From Abiotrophia defectiva ATCC 49176 (lineage in GTDB: Bacteria; Bacillota; Bacilli; Lactobacillales; Aerococcaceae): 64,000 nt of DNA. The stretch spans positions 1,265,396 through 1,329,395 of the forward strand of contig NZ_KI535340.1 in assembly GCF_000160075.2 (NCBI RefSeq), in the 5' to 3' direction. This document shows, piece by piece, positions 16,961-24,999 of the stretch; the stretch's first letter is position 1, and each line of letters begins with the position of its first letter. Below the pieces are notes generated by a model. That model was given only the letters and a program-made list of their open reading frames with translations. It searched no databases and was not told the origin of the DNA. The translations under genes were made by a program, and so were the position numbers.

Positions 16961-18601
16961 ATGAAAAAATTCTTGAGTTTTGAGTTCTGGCAAAAGTTCG
17001 GTAAAGCCCTCATGGTCGTTATTGCCGTTATGCCAGCAGCTGGTCTGATGATCAGTATCGGGAAAACCTTAGCGATTAGCTTTGCGTCTATTCCATTTTT
17101 AGTTACTACCGGTGGTGTCTTAGAAAACATCGGTTGGGCAATCATTGTAAACTTGCACATTCTCTTCGCGCTTGCGATCGGGGGGAACTGGGCTAAGGAC
17201 CGTGCGGGCGGTGCCTTCGCAGCAGGTTTGGCCTTCATCCTCATTAACCGTATTACGGGTGCAGTCTTCAACGTGAGCGACAAGATGCTCTTAGATGAAG
17301 CTTCTACCACCCACACCTTGTTTGGTACGCCAATCATGGTTAAAGGTTTCTTCACCAGCGTGTTGGGTGCACCTGCACTTAACATGGGGGTATTCGTAGG
17401 GATTATCTCAGGTTTCTTAGGGGCTAACGCCTACAACAAGTACTACAACTTCCGTAAGTTGCCTGATGCCTTGGCCTTCTTCAACGGGAAACGTTTCGTA
17501 CCGTTTGTAATTATCTTATGGTCAGTGATTACTTCTTTAGTAATGGCAGTTGTATGGCCATTTATCCAAATCGGGATTAACAACTTTGGTCTCTGGATTG
17601 CGACTTCGCAAGACTCTGCACCAATTGTTTCACCATTTGTCTTCGGGACCTTGGAGCGTCTGCTCTTACCATTCGGTCTCCACCACATGTTAACAATCCC
17701 AATCAACTACACCGACTTAGGTGGGGTTTACCAAATCCTGTCTGGTGACAAGATTGGTGAAATCGTTCGCGGTCAAGACCCACTCTGGTTAGCATGGGCA
17801 TCTGACTTAGCTCACTTCCGCAACATTGGCGACATGTCTCAAGTCGACCACATCTTGAACAACTGGACTCCAGCTCGTTTCAAAGTAGGTCAAATGATTG
17901 GTTCTATGGGGACCCTCATGGGCTTGGCTTACGCTATGTACCGCAATGTGGACAAGGATAAAATGGCTGAATACCGCACCATGTTTATCTCTATCTGCTT
18001 GGCTGTCTTCTTAACAGGGGTAACCGAGCCAATCGAGTTCCTCTTCATGTTCGCCGCAATGCCATTATACTTGGTATATGCAGTGGTTCAAGGGGCATCC
18101 TTCGCTATGGCGGATATCTGGCCATTACGTGTTCACTCCTTCGGTTCTATCGAGCTCTTAACTCGTACACCGATGACCATTCAAGCAGGTTTGGCTATGG
18201 ACTTAGTTCGCTTTGTTGTAACAACTGTAGCCTTTGCAGTGATTATGTACTTCATCGCTGACTTCATGATTAAGAAGTTTAACTTTGCAACTCCAGGTCG
18301 TAACGGTAACTACGATTCCGGTACTACTGACAGTAAAGAAACTGGTGAAGCAAAACCAGCTGACGAACAAGTAAACACCATCATTGAACTCTTAGGTGGT
18401 CGCGAAAACATCGTGGATGTTGACGCCTGCATGACCCGTCTACGTGTCTCTGTTAAGGATCAAAGCAAGGTTGGTTCTGAAGAAGCTTGGAAGAAAGCCG
18501 GTGCTATGGGCTTAGTCCTCAAAGACACTGGGGTACAAGCTATCTACGGTCCTAAAGCCGATGTCCTCAAATCAGACATCCAAGACGCTTTAAGTCATTA
18601 A
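16961..18601 (+). CDS. malT: Maltose/glucose-family PTS transporter, EIICB
   Basis: This 546-residue membrane enzyme II imports and phosphorylates a sugar. The IIC domain (about 1-440) has the glucose-family loop LLLPFGLHHMLTIP and TEPIEFLF; the IIB domain (about 465-546) has the phosphocysteine in DACMTRLRVSV. No IIA domain is attached, so a shared IIA from elsewhere must donate phosphate. The next gene is a MapP-like phosphatase, the same pair known in Enterococcus faecalis, where MalT makes maltose 6'-phosphate. Maltose is therefore favoured over glucose. The start at 16961 follows AAAGGAG. Confidence 0.88.
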   Translation: MKKFLSFEFWQKFGKALMVVIAVMPAAGLMISIGKTLAISFASIPFLVTTGGVLENIGWAIIVNLHILFALAIGGNWAKDRAGGAFAAGLAFILINRITGAVFNVSDKMLLDEASTTHTLFGTPIMVKGFFTSVLGAPALNMGVFVGIISGFLGANAYNKYYNFRKLPDALAFFNGKRFVPFVIILWSVITSLVMAVVWPFIQIGINNFGLWIATSQDSAPIVSPFVFGTLERLLLPFGLHHMLTIPINYTDLGGVYQILSGDKIGEIVRGQDPLWLAWASDLAHFRNIGDMSQVDHILNNWTPARFKVGQMIGSMGTLMGLAYAMYRNVDKDKMAEYRTMFISICLAVFLTGVTEPIEFLFMFAAMPLYLVYAVVQGASFAMADIWPLRVHSFGSIELLTRTPMTIQAGLAMDLVRFVVTTVAFAVIMYFIADFMIKKFNFATPGRNGNYDSGTTDSKETGEAKPADEQVNTIIELLGGRENIVDVDACMTRLRVSVKDQSKVGSEEAWKKAGAMGLVLKDTGVQAIYGPKADVLKSDIQDALSH

Positions 18602-18608
18602 TCATTTC

Positions 18609-18652
18609 AAAAGGTTGAAAGAGTGGCTCGCACCACTCTTTGACCTTTTTTT
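18609..18652 (+). terminator. Hairpin between malT and mapP
   Basis: A long stem (18609-18615 plus 18618-18626 pairing with 18633-18641 plus 18643-18649) is followed by T residues. mapP starts 16 bp later, so read-through would be needed for co-transcription. Confidence 0.8.
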
Positions 18653-18667
18653 CATAGGAGGCAAATT

Positions 18668-19504
18668 ATGAAATTATTGGACCTCAATACCCATAGTTGG
18701 ATTGAAGTGGAGCAGGAGCGCAAGCTAGGGGAGTTGATTGACTTTATTCTGGCAGGCGACTATGACCTGATTACCCTTCAAGAAGTCAACCAAACCATGA
18801 CGGCGCCTCTCTGGGAGCCAGATGCTTACTTCTGTCCGGTGGCTAAGCAACGTTCCATTAAGCAAGATAACTTTGCCCGTCTCTTAGTAGAAGGCTTGCG
18901 CCAAGCTGGCAAGGCCTACTACTGGGCCTGGGCAGATGCTCACATTGGCTTTGATCGCTATGATGAGGGTGTGGCCATCTTGTCTAAGGAGCCAATGCAG
19001 CCAGAAGCTTATTGGGTGTCTGCCATCCAAGACCGGACTGACTATCACACCCGAGTCCTCTTGCGGGCACAGACTCATATTGGCGAGCGAGCTCTGCAAG
19101 TAGCCAGTGGCCATTTCTCCTGGTGGGATCCGGACAGTGATATTAGCTTTGGCTATGAATGGAAGAAGACGGAAACCATCCTGCGTGGCCATGCTGAGTT
19201 GCCACTGATTCTTATGGGCGACTTCAACAATCCGGCTGGCAAGCGCCAGGAAGGCTATGATTTGATTGCAGCGAGTGACCTTAAGCTCCAGGATGCTTTC
19301 CTAGTGGCTAAGGAAAAAGAGGGCGAGTTCACCGTCGAGAAAGCCATCGACGGCTGGGAAGGCAATGTGGATCAACTGCGAATTGACTTGGCCTTCTTGA
19401 GCCAAGACTTTGTGGTAGACAGCTACCGTGTCGTCTTAGACGGCCAGCGCGGTCCCGTCGTCAGCGACCACTTTGGTTTAGAAATCATTGCTCACTGGGC
19501 ATAA
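18668..19504 (+). CDS. mapP: Maltose 6'-phosphate phosphatase (EEP family)
   Basis: This 278-residue protein has the endonuclease/exonuclease/phosphatase fold: Asn7 in DLNTHS, the metal-binding Glu39 in LQEVNQ, a GDFNNP motif near residue 182, and the catalytic SDHFGL at the C-terminus. Proteins of this type beside malT hydrolyse maltose 6'-phosphate to maltose inside the cell, after which maltose phosphorylase acts. The adjacent PTS gene supports the assignment. A malt-phosphorylase gene is not in the window. Confidence 0.85.
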   Translation: MKLLDLNTHSWIEVEQERKLGELIDFILAGDYDLITLQEVNQTMTAPLWEPDAYFCPVAKQRSIKQDNFARLLVEGLRQAGKAYYWAWADAHIGFDRYDEGVAILSKEPMQPEAYWVSAIQDRTDYHTRVLLRAQTHIGERALQVASGHFSWWDPDSDISFGYEWKKTETILRGHAELPLILMGDFNNPAGKRQEGYDLIAASDLKLQDAFLVAKEKEGEFTVEKAIDGWEGNVDQLRIDLAFLSQDFVVDSYRVVLDGQRGPVVSDHFGLEIIAHWA

Positions 19505-19513
19505 AAATAAGCG

Positions 19514-19548
19514 AGAGGCTGAGATTCTGTGAATCCAGCCTCTTTTTT
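19514..19548 (+). terminator. mapP terminator
   Basis: AGAGGCTG and CAGCCTCT arms (19514-19521 and 19536-19543), extended by an inner GATTC/GAATC pairing, precede six T. Confidence 0.85.
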
Positions 19549-19576
19549 GTTCTGTTACTGAGGAAAAGCCATGCCC

Positions 19577-20040
19577 CAGGTCAGAAAACGTGGAAAAGGC
19601 CCGAAAACCGGGAGAAATCCAAGAGCCAGTGGCCCACTTTGAAGAGTGGACCACTAGCACGGCTGGAAATGGGGAAAAGGGCCGAAAACCGTGGAAAAGC
19701 CAGGAGCTAGTGGCCCACTTTAAAGAGTGGACCACTAGCACGGCTGGAAATGGGGAAAAGGGCCGAAAACTAAGGAAAAGTCGGGAGCCAGTGGTCCACT
19801 TTGGAGAGTGGACCACTGGCTGGGTCAGAAGCCGGGGAAAAGGCCCGAAAACTGGGGAGAAGCCGCGAGCCAGTGGCCCACTCTGGAGAGTGGACCACTA
19901 GCTCGGCCAGAAACCGTGGAAAAGGCCCGAAAACCGGGAAAAAGCCAAGAGCCAGTGGACCAATTTGAAGAGTAGACCACTAGCTCGGCCAGAAACCGGG
20001 AAAAAGGCCCGAAAACTAGAGAAAAGCCAGAAACTCCACT
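19577..20040. repeat. Five tandem 81-82 bp units with paired palindromes
   Basis: Five near-identical units begin at 19624, 19705, 19786, 19868 and 19950 (spacing 81, 81, 82, 82), with partial sequence on both sides. Each has two 11-bp palindromes of form AGTGGNCCACT placed 17 bp apart (first pair at 19628-19638 and 19645-19655), which together form a 28-nt inverted repeat. A purine-rich spacer follows containing GGAAAAGGCCCGAAAAC. The array fills the gap between two convergent terminators. Open frames on both strands are by-products of the period being near 27 codons. Function unknown. Confidence 0.9.
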
Positions 20041-20044
20041 CAAC

Positions 20045-20075
20045 AAAAAAGCGGCCGGCATTGCCGGTCGCTTTT
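20045..20075 (-). terminator. Terminator of the four-paralogue operon
   Basis: A stem of AAAAGCGGCCGGCA with TGCCGGTCGCTTTT (about 20046-20074) has T and A runs at both ends. Confidence 0.82.
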
Positions 20076-20078
20076 GAC

Positions 20079-20741
20079 TTATTTTCTAGGTGACCAGGTC
20101 TTGATGACTGGCTCTGCTTGGTTCTTGATGAAGGCGTCATCTGTGATATAAGATACGACTGATACCACATAATATTGATCTTTTTGGTCATTTGGTGCGA
20201 AGACATAGTAGACAATTTGGCTAGATAAGTCGGGATTGTCGTTTGGCCCATATTTTGCCTGAATCCTGATGGCTTCATCAGCAAAAGGCAACTTAGTCTT
20301 AGTGATCTCGATAAAGTAAGGGGTCAAGGTAGAGTTGACATGGAATACCTTATCCTTTGCGTGTAGTTCAAGATCAGTAGCCTTTTTCATGAATTCGGCC
20401 ACTTTTTCGCGCGGATAGGCATCTAGTTTCTCAAGGGTGACCACGACATCTTCGTTATTGCGGTCGTATTGAAGCAGTCTACCCTCATTTTCCTCCTTGT
20501 ATTTAGTGAACTCTTTAAAATCTTCTGGGACATTGACCCAACCTGTTAGATCGCTCCCAACACGTTGGGACTTGCCTTCATTGTAAACTTCTTTCTTGGC
20601 TTCTTCGCGTAGCTTAGAGATAGACTCAACGGAAGAAGTGTTGTCCTGCTGACTTTGTTCTTCGGCTAAGATAGCAGTTGGCGCTAAGCTAGTAGCCAAA
20701 GCCAAACTTAAGAGGACGCTTTTCAATAATTTTTTAGTCAT
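20079..20741 (-). CDS. Exported protein, paralogue 1 of 4
   Basis: This 220-residue protein has a signal peptide (about 1-26, cleavage near ILAEE) and no lipobox. It carries the family motif RVGSDLTGWVNVPEDF (60-75) and ends KTWSPRK. It is the last of four related genes read in the same direction, 17 bp after the previous one. The pattern G-x-G-[YW]-x-x-x-P-x-x-F followed by a mixed alpha/beta domain is loosely reminiscent of PsbP/Mog1-like folds, but I do not recognise the family. The start is set at the second ATG because the first overlaps the AAAGGA site. Confidence 0.72.
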   Translation of the reverse strand: MTKKLLKSVLLSLALATSLAPTAILAEEQSQQDNTSSVESISKLREEAKKEVYNEGKSQRVGSDLTGWVNVPEDFKEFTKYKEENEGRLLQYDRNNEDVVVTLEKLDAYPREKVAEFMKKATDLELHAKDKVFHVNSTLTPYFIEITKTKLPFADEAIRIQAKYGPNDNPDLSSQIVYYVFAPNDQKDQYYVVSVVSYITDDAFIKNQAEPVIKTWSPRK

Positions 20742-20758
20742 GTGATTCATCCTTTCTA

Positions 20759-21397
20759 CTAGTTGGCTGGCTTAGCTTGCCATTTTTCTAAGTGCTTAAC
20801 TAAGTTTTTAAGGGATTCTTCATTAGAGCTGAAGAAGGTCAAGCGCACGATACGGTTGGCATCATCAGGATGGGCGAAGACAATGATGACGGACCGGCTA
20901 TCATCTGATTTGGTCACATCAATTTGATAAACATAACCCAAAGGCTTGCCTAGGTCAACAGGGACAGTCGTCACCTTTTTGCTATGGGCTTTGAAGGCGT
21001 AGACGGACATGTCATTGTGGGCCATATAGTCCAGTGGTTTGAGTTTTTTGAATGCTTCAGGCAGGTCGCCTTCCTTGACGTCTTGGATATCGATGTAGAG
21101 TTCTTCTTGATTTTCTTTATCCAGATAGTGAATGGTGGTATCCTTGGTATCGCCTTTTTGTTCTTGGAAATTACCAGGAAGGTTGAAGTAGCCGGCATTA
21201 GGAAGCCCTACTTGGACTGATTTAGCTTGGGATTCGTTAGATTTTTTGAAAAATGAGTTTTTGCTTGATTCCTTGGCAGATTCTTGGCTGGTGCTACTTG
21301 CAGCACTTGATTCAGTGGCTTGAGCTACTGTAGTTAAGGCTAAATGACCGGCCAAGGCTAAGCTAGCCAAAGCTAATAGAGGGATAGATCGTTTCAT
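20759..21397 (-). CDS. Exported protein, paralogue 2 of 4
   Basis: This 212-residue protein has a signal peptide (about 1-27, cleavage near AQATE), then a Ser/Lys-rich linker (28-58), then the family motif QVGLPNAGYFNLPGNF (62-77). The C-terminus EKWQAKPAN is a diverged form of the TWSPxK ending of its siblings. It also holds the pattern VIIVFAHPDDANRIVRLTFFS, equivalent to strands seen in the others. It is the most divergent of the four, with a strong GAAAGGAG ribosome-binding site. Function unknown. Confidence 0.72.
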   Translation of the reverse strand: MKRSIPLLALASLALAGHLALTTVAQATESSAASSTSQESAKESSKNSFFKKSNESQAKSVQVGLPNAGYFNLPGNFQEQKGDTKDTTIHYLDKENQEELYIDIQDVKEGDLPEAFKKLKPLDYMAHNDMSVYAFKAHSKKVTTVPVDLGKPLGYVYQIDVTKSDDSRSVIIVFAHPDDANRIVRLTFFSSNEESLKNLVKHLEKWQAKPAN

Positions 21398-21417
21398 TGG
21401 AAACTCCTTTCGTTGAC

Positions 21418-22020
21418 TTACTTGGTATCAGACCAAGTTTTGGTGAGGGTTGGTAGTAACTTGTCGATGCTGTCGTTATTAAAGTTGTAGACGCGAATCA
21501 AAAGCAATTTGGCGCCTGTGCTAGCAGGGGCTAGATTGTAATTCATCAGCGTAGGGACTTTTTTGCCCTCCATTTCAAGTAGGATGGTCGCCGTGAGCGT
21601 CATACCTGCCTTAGGATCATCGGCCTTGAGTCGGTCGACAGCGACATAGCCGGCATTGCGCTTGCCCATTTCCTCACCCAGATAGCCCATGGTATAGAGG
21701 TAGACATCTGAGTTGTCAGGGGCATCTGCCACTGGCTGATGGGGATCCAGGGAACGCAAGATGACCGTAATACTGCCGTCGGCATTGGCCCATTCCTTGT
21801 ATTTTTCCTCGTCCTTGGTCTGGCTAAAGTCGGCCGGAATGGTGACATAGCCCATGGTGTCCGTCCCCACGCGTTGGGTTTGGTCCATGTTGAGGGTTGG
21901 AGCCGCAGGCGCTTTATTATCTTGGGCGTCTACACTGCTTGGCGTCAGGCCAGCCAATCCCATTAAGACCAAGGTCAGACTAATCAGGAGGCCACGCCAG
22001 AATTTTTTTCTAAGTTTCAT
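21418..22020 (-). CDS. Exported protein, paralogue 3 of 4
   Basis: This 200-residue protein has a signal peptide (about 1-32, cleavage near VDAQD), a Pro/Ala linker, the family motif RVGTDTMGYVTIPADF (50-65) and the terminal KTWSDTK. The motif is closest to paralogue 1. It is translated from a good AAAGGAG site, 14 bp after the upstream sibling. No catalytic motif or anchor is visible. Function unknown; secretion is a firm inference from the signal peptide. Confidence 0.72.
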   Translation of the reverse strand: MKLRKKFWRGLLISLTLVLMGLAGLTPSSVDAQDNKAPAAPTLNMDQTQRVGTDTMGYVTIPADFSQTKDEEKYKEWANADGSITVILRSLDPHQPVADAPDNSDVYLYTMGYLGEEMGKRNAGYVAVDRLKADDPKAGMTLTATILLEMEGKKVPTLMNYNLAPASTGAKLLLIRVYNFNNDSIDKLLPTLTKTWSDTK

Positions 22021-22034
22021 GGTCAGGCTCCTTT

Positions 22035-22640
22035 CTATTCATACTTGGTTGGGGACCAGGTAAACATAATAGGGGCTAATTTATCTATGGCAGCCCGGTC
22101 AGGTCCGGTGATGGTCAGTAGAATGACATCTTCCTTATTGTTAAGGCGGAGATAGTAGAAGGTAGATTCAGCCCGGTCAGGTAGGGTAGTCGCGACATGG
22201 TAGAAGGTCAAATTATTGACGGTCGCAAATTCTCCCATATTGTTGGTGCCACCTTCACCAATCCGCTCGCGCAAATTGAGGAAGCCAATCCAATAGACAG
22301 GCGACAGGTCTTTGAAGTCTTGAGGAATTTTGTCGTCGGTTGGCGACTTGACATCGCGAATGCCCCAGACGATTTCTTGGCCACTGGCCTCATCGCGGAA
22401 GCGGTAGGCTTGTTCGTCCTTGCTTTGGCCTTCGACAGGCACGAAGCGAAGAGGGATTTGCAGATAGCCGGCATCTTCATTACCGTAAACCGCTGTTTTT
22501 TCACCGAAAACATTTTTGTCTTCGGCAGTTGGTGGGGGTGAATTGCTCTCTTGGGCATGAGCTGTCCCTGGGAGACCAGCTGTTAGGAGGCAGAGACTAA
22601 GTCCGGATAGCAGAAGTTTCCGGAGCCATTTATGACTCAT
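22035..22640 (-). CDS. Exported protein, paralogue 4 of 4 (first in operon)
   Basis: This 201-residue protein has a signal peptide (about 1-30, cleavage near AHAQE), a Pro-rich linker, the family motif VYGNEDAGYLQIPLRF (51-66) and the terminal FTWSPTKYE. It is the promoter-proximal member of the operon. The start at 22640 is chosen for its distance from AAAGGAAG; the ATG two codons earlier is too close. No recognised domain or lipobox. Confidence 0.72.
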   Translation of the reverse strand: MSHKWLRKLLLSGLSLCLLTAGLPGTAHAQESNSPPPTAEDKNVFGEKTAVYGNEDAGYLQIPLRFVPVEGQSKDEQAYRFRDEASGQEIVWGIRDVKSPTDDKIPQDFKDLSPVYWIGFLNLRERIGEGGTNNMGEFATVNNLTFYHVATTLPDRAESTFYYLRLNNKEDVILLTITGPDRAAIDKLAPIMFTWSPTKYE

Positions 22641-22702
22641 AATCATCTTCCTTTCTCTAGCAAGTGCAAATCATTCTGAAAATGACACTTGACTATGCAA
22701 CT

Positions 22703-22731
22703 ATTATACCACTCTTTGAAAAGGGCTTCAA
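22703..22731 (-). promoter_or_regulatory. Promoter of the four-paralogue operon
   Basis: On the minus strand TTGAAG (22726-22731) and a perfect TATAAT (22703-22708) are 17 bp apart, about 60 bp upstream of the first start codon. Confidence 0.75.
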
Positions 22732-22761
22732 ATCATGTCCTGTTAGAGGGCCGGAACACAA

Positions 22762-22803
22762 AAAATAGCCCACCAGTTTTGGGACTCTGGTGGGCTATTT
22801 TTA
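22762..22803 (-). terminator. Terminator of the membrane-protein pair
   Basis: A 15-bp stem (22762-22776 with 22787-22801) carries T and A runs on both sides and ends the pair at 22810-23643. Confidence 0.86.
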
Positions 22804-22809
22804 TAGCAA

Positions 22810-23073
22810 CTATTTCATAAAACGAGTCAGAACCAAGCTTAAGATGGCACTGAGCACAGAGACTAGGATGAGGAGACCCAGCAACCATTCAAATTGCTTG
22901 AGCACTACTAAGACTAGCCCCAAGAGAGCCAGACTGGCATAGGCCACGCTCAGGACGACAATTTCCCGATGGGAACTTAATTCTAAGAGTGTGACAATAT
23001 GGTCGCGGAACCAGTAGAGATAGCCAGCGAAAATCAGCAGACAGATGGGAATAAGGCTGAATAGGGCAGACAT
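22810..23073 (-). CDS. Small membrane protein, unknown function
   Basis: This 87-residue protein has three predicted membrane helices (about 4-24, 40-60 and 63-84). It is not a family I recognise. Its AGGTGA ribosome-binding site overlaps the stop codon of the upstream membrane-protein gene, so the two are probably translated together. The ATG at 23073 is preferred to a GTG three codons earlier that lies inside the ribosome-binding site. Confidence 0.6.
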   Translation of the reverse strand: MSALFSLIPICLLIFAGYLYWFRDHIVTLLELSSHREIVVLSVAYASLALLGLVLVVLKQFEWLLGLLILVSVLSAILSLVLTRFMK

Positions 23074-23082
23074 GAGAATCAC

Positions 23083-23643
23083 CTACTTTTTCTTTTTCTT
23101 GAGCACTTGACTTTTGAGTCTTGGACTGACTTGCTTGCTTGAAATTGGGGGCAGGGGATTTTGGCGGAGGGCCAGGAAGATTAGAATCTGACGTAGGGCT
23201 TCATAGGCGATAGCCAGCGCTAGCAGAATTTCTAAGACTAGGGATTGGCTGACCCGCTGGCTAATGCCAATCAAGACCGCCAATAAGACCAAGACAAAGA
23301 GACTAATGTTGAGCTTGAGCTTGGATAAGTCAAAACGCTTGTAGAAGGTCGGATAGACCGCTAGGTCAGCCGTCAGACTTTGCCAGTCAGCCTTAGGTGT
23401 CAACTTGGTCAGGTAGTACCAGGTCATGAGGCCATAGAGGGTGGCGCAAATGGCTAAATTCAGCCAGATGGAGCTAGCAGGTGCTAGCGAAATCATGGCG
23501 AAGACGACCAGAATTAAGAAGTTACGATGATGGCAGGCTAGATAGATGGGGCGCTTTTGCTCCGGAATTAAGGCAAAGGCCTGACGCTGGGCGTCGAATA
23601 AATAGAGGGCTTGTTGCTTGTCATTAAATAATTCATTAAACAT
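23083..23643 (-). CDS. Membrane protein with Lys-rich tail, unknown function
   Basis: This 186-residue protein has four predicted membrane helices in two pairs (about 42-78 and 112-157). A cytoplasmic N-terminus begins MFNELFNDKQ, and the tail ends in a run of lysines. I do not recognise the family. A GAAAGGA ribosome-binding site precedes the ATG. It has its own promoter and shares a transcript with the 87-residue gene downstream. Confidence 0.65.
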   Translation of the reverse strand: MFNELFNDKQQALYLFDAQRQAFALIPEQKRPIYLACHHRNFLILVVFAMISLAPASSIWLNLAICATLYGLMTWYYLTKLTPKADWQSLTADLAVYPTFYKRFDLSKLKLNISLFVLVLLAVLIGISQRVSQSLVLEILLALAIAYEALRQILIFLALRQNPLPPISSKQVSPRLKSQVLKKKKK

Positions 23644-23674
23644 ATAGCGAGTCCTTTCCTCTCTCTCTACTTCT

Positions 23675-23703
23675 ATTATAAGACCCTTTTCAATTTCTTA
23701 CAA
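23675..23703 (-). promoter_or_regulatory. Promoter of the membrane-protein pair
   Basis: On the minus strand TTGTAA (23698-23703) and TATAAT (23675-23680) are 17 bp apart. Confidence 0.65.
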
Positions 23704-23718
23704 GAGGGCAGGGAATAG

Positions 23719-23748
23719 AAAAAGGACAGGAAGTTGACTTCCTGTCCG
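23719..23748 (-). terminator. telA terminator
   Basis: A perfect 10-bp stem (GGACAGGAAG at 23724-23733 with CTTCCTGTCC at 23738-23747) is followed on the minus strand by TTTTT. Confidence 0.86.
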
Positions 23749-23760
23749 GGGGGAATCTAT

Positions 23761-24999
23761 TTATTCTTCTAGGTAGGCTTGTTGTTCGTTGGAGATCGCC
23801 ATGAGCTTATCACGCAATTGACCTTCCATGAGCTGGAGTTCCTGTTCGGCGATTTGACGTTGACGGCGTCCTTCGCGTTGGATTTCCAGGGTTTGTTCGA
23901 TGGTTTCAATCAAGCTGTTTTGCGTATGTTGTAAGGTCTCAATGTCGATAACACCTCGTTCGGATTCGCGGGCTGTGTCGATCGCCGATTGTTTGAGCAT
24001 GTCGGCATTACGCTTGAGCAAGTCGTTGGTAGTTTGGGAGACTTGGCGTTGGCTAACCGCGGCATTTTGCTGACGGAGTAGGGTCAAGGCAATCATGACC
24101 TGGTTCTCCCAGAGCGGAATGGCCGTGTGGACGGAGACTTGAATCTTCTCAGCTAAGGCCTGGTTGGTATTTTGAATCATACGGATTTGTGGCGCTTGTT
24201 GGACCGTCATTTGGCGGGTTAAGCGCAGGTCGTGGGTCCGTTTGTCCAAGCGGTCTAAGAATTGATTGAGGTCGTTGACGGTTTGGACATCCATTTGGTC
24301 ACCGGAAGTCTTGGCCTTTTCGATGGCAGCAGGGATAATCTCTTCCTGCAATTCCTGCATCTTAAGCTCGCCGGCTGCGATGTAGATGTTGAGGGCTTCG
24401 AAGTAGTCCTTGTTTTTCTGATAGAGTTGCTCCAACATGAGGTTGTCGTTAAGTAACTCATTCTTCTCGCGTTCTAGGCGGATGGCCACGCGGTCAATGG
24501 AAGTACCAATCTTCTGATAGCGGGCTTGGGTTTCGGCAATGGAAGCCTTAATCTTACCAAAGAATTTTTGGAAGATATTAGGAGAGGCCGTTAAGTCACG
24601 CGGGTTAGAAGATTCCAGTTGGTGCATGAGGTCGGTTAGGACGTCGGCAATTTCACCTGTATCCTTGAGTTGGACCTTATTGAGCATGCCATGGGAGAAC
24701 TCGCTCAGTTTCTTCTGAGCATTGGAGCCGTAGGCGATGACGGCACTCATATTCTGCTCGTCAATCTGCTTAGCCAAATCATAGGCCTGTTGTTGGCGAT
24801 GTTCTGGCAGGCGGTCAATCAGCTTTTCAGTGGTAACGGCCCGCTTAGCCATCATTTCGGCATCCACTAGGTCATTGTGTGGGGAGGCAGGGCTAGGCGC
24901 CTCTTCTAGGTCGAAGGGATTACCCAGCAAGTCTTCTACCGTACTAGTTTTAGGTGTTTGGTCTTGCATTTCTTCAAATAAATCGGGACGTTGTGACAT
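23761..24999 (-). CDS. telA: TelA-family toxic anion/stress protein
   Basis: This 412-residue, largely alpha-helical cytoplasmic protein belongs to the TelA/KlaA family, named for tellurite resistance. In Firmicutes it is linked to cell-envelope stress tolerance. It is highly charged with long predicted coiled coils (about 170-260 and 330-405) and the family segment IPLWENQVMIAL. It overlaps the xpaC stop codon by one base (TAATG), so the pair is coupled as in Bacillus and Listeria. The biochemical role is not settled in the family. Confidence 0.9.
   Translation of the reverse strand: MSQRPDLFEEMQDQTPKTSTVEDLLGNPFDLEEAPSPASPHNDLVDAEMMAKRAVTTEKLIDRLPEHRQQQAYDLAKQIDEQNMSAVIAYGSNAQKKLSEFSHGMLNKVQLKDTGEIADVLTDLMHQLESSNPRDLTASPNIFQKFFGKIKASIAETQARYQKIGTSIDRVAIRLEREKNELLNDNLMLEQLYQKNKDYFEALNIYIAAGELKMQELQEEIIPAAIEKAKTSGDQMDVQTVNDLNQFLDRLDKRTHDLRLTRQMTVQQAPQIRMIQNTNQALAEKIQVSVHTAIPLWENQVMIALTLLRQQNAAVSQRQVSQTTNDLLKRNADMLKQSAIDTARESERGVIDIETLQHTQNSLIETIEQTLEIQREGRRQRQIAEQELQLMEGQLRDKLMAISNEQQAYLEE

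Noticed and set aside
19577-20040. CRISPR array
   Set aside because: Units repeat along their whole length with no unique spacers, the period is 81-82 bp, and no cas genes are near.
19478-20284. Open frames on both strands through the 81-bp array, encoding 27-residue repeats
   Set aside because: Unit length shifts between 81 and 82 bp, no ribosome-binding sites or plausible protein features, and conservation lies in the palindromes.
20079-22640. Lipoprotein annotation for the four paralogues
   Set aside because: None has a Cys-containing lipobox at the end of the signal peptide.
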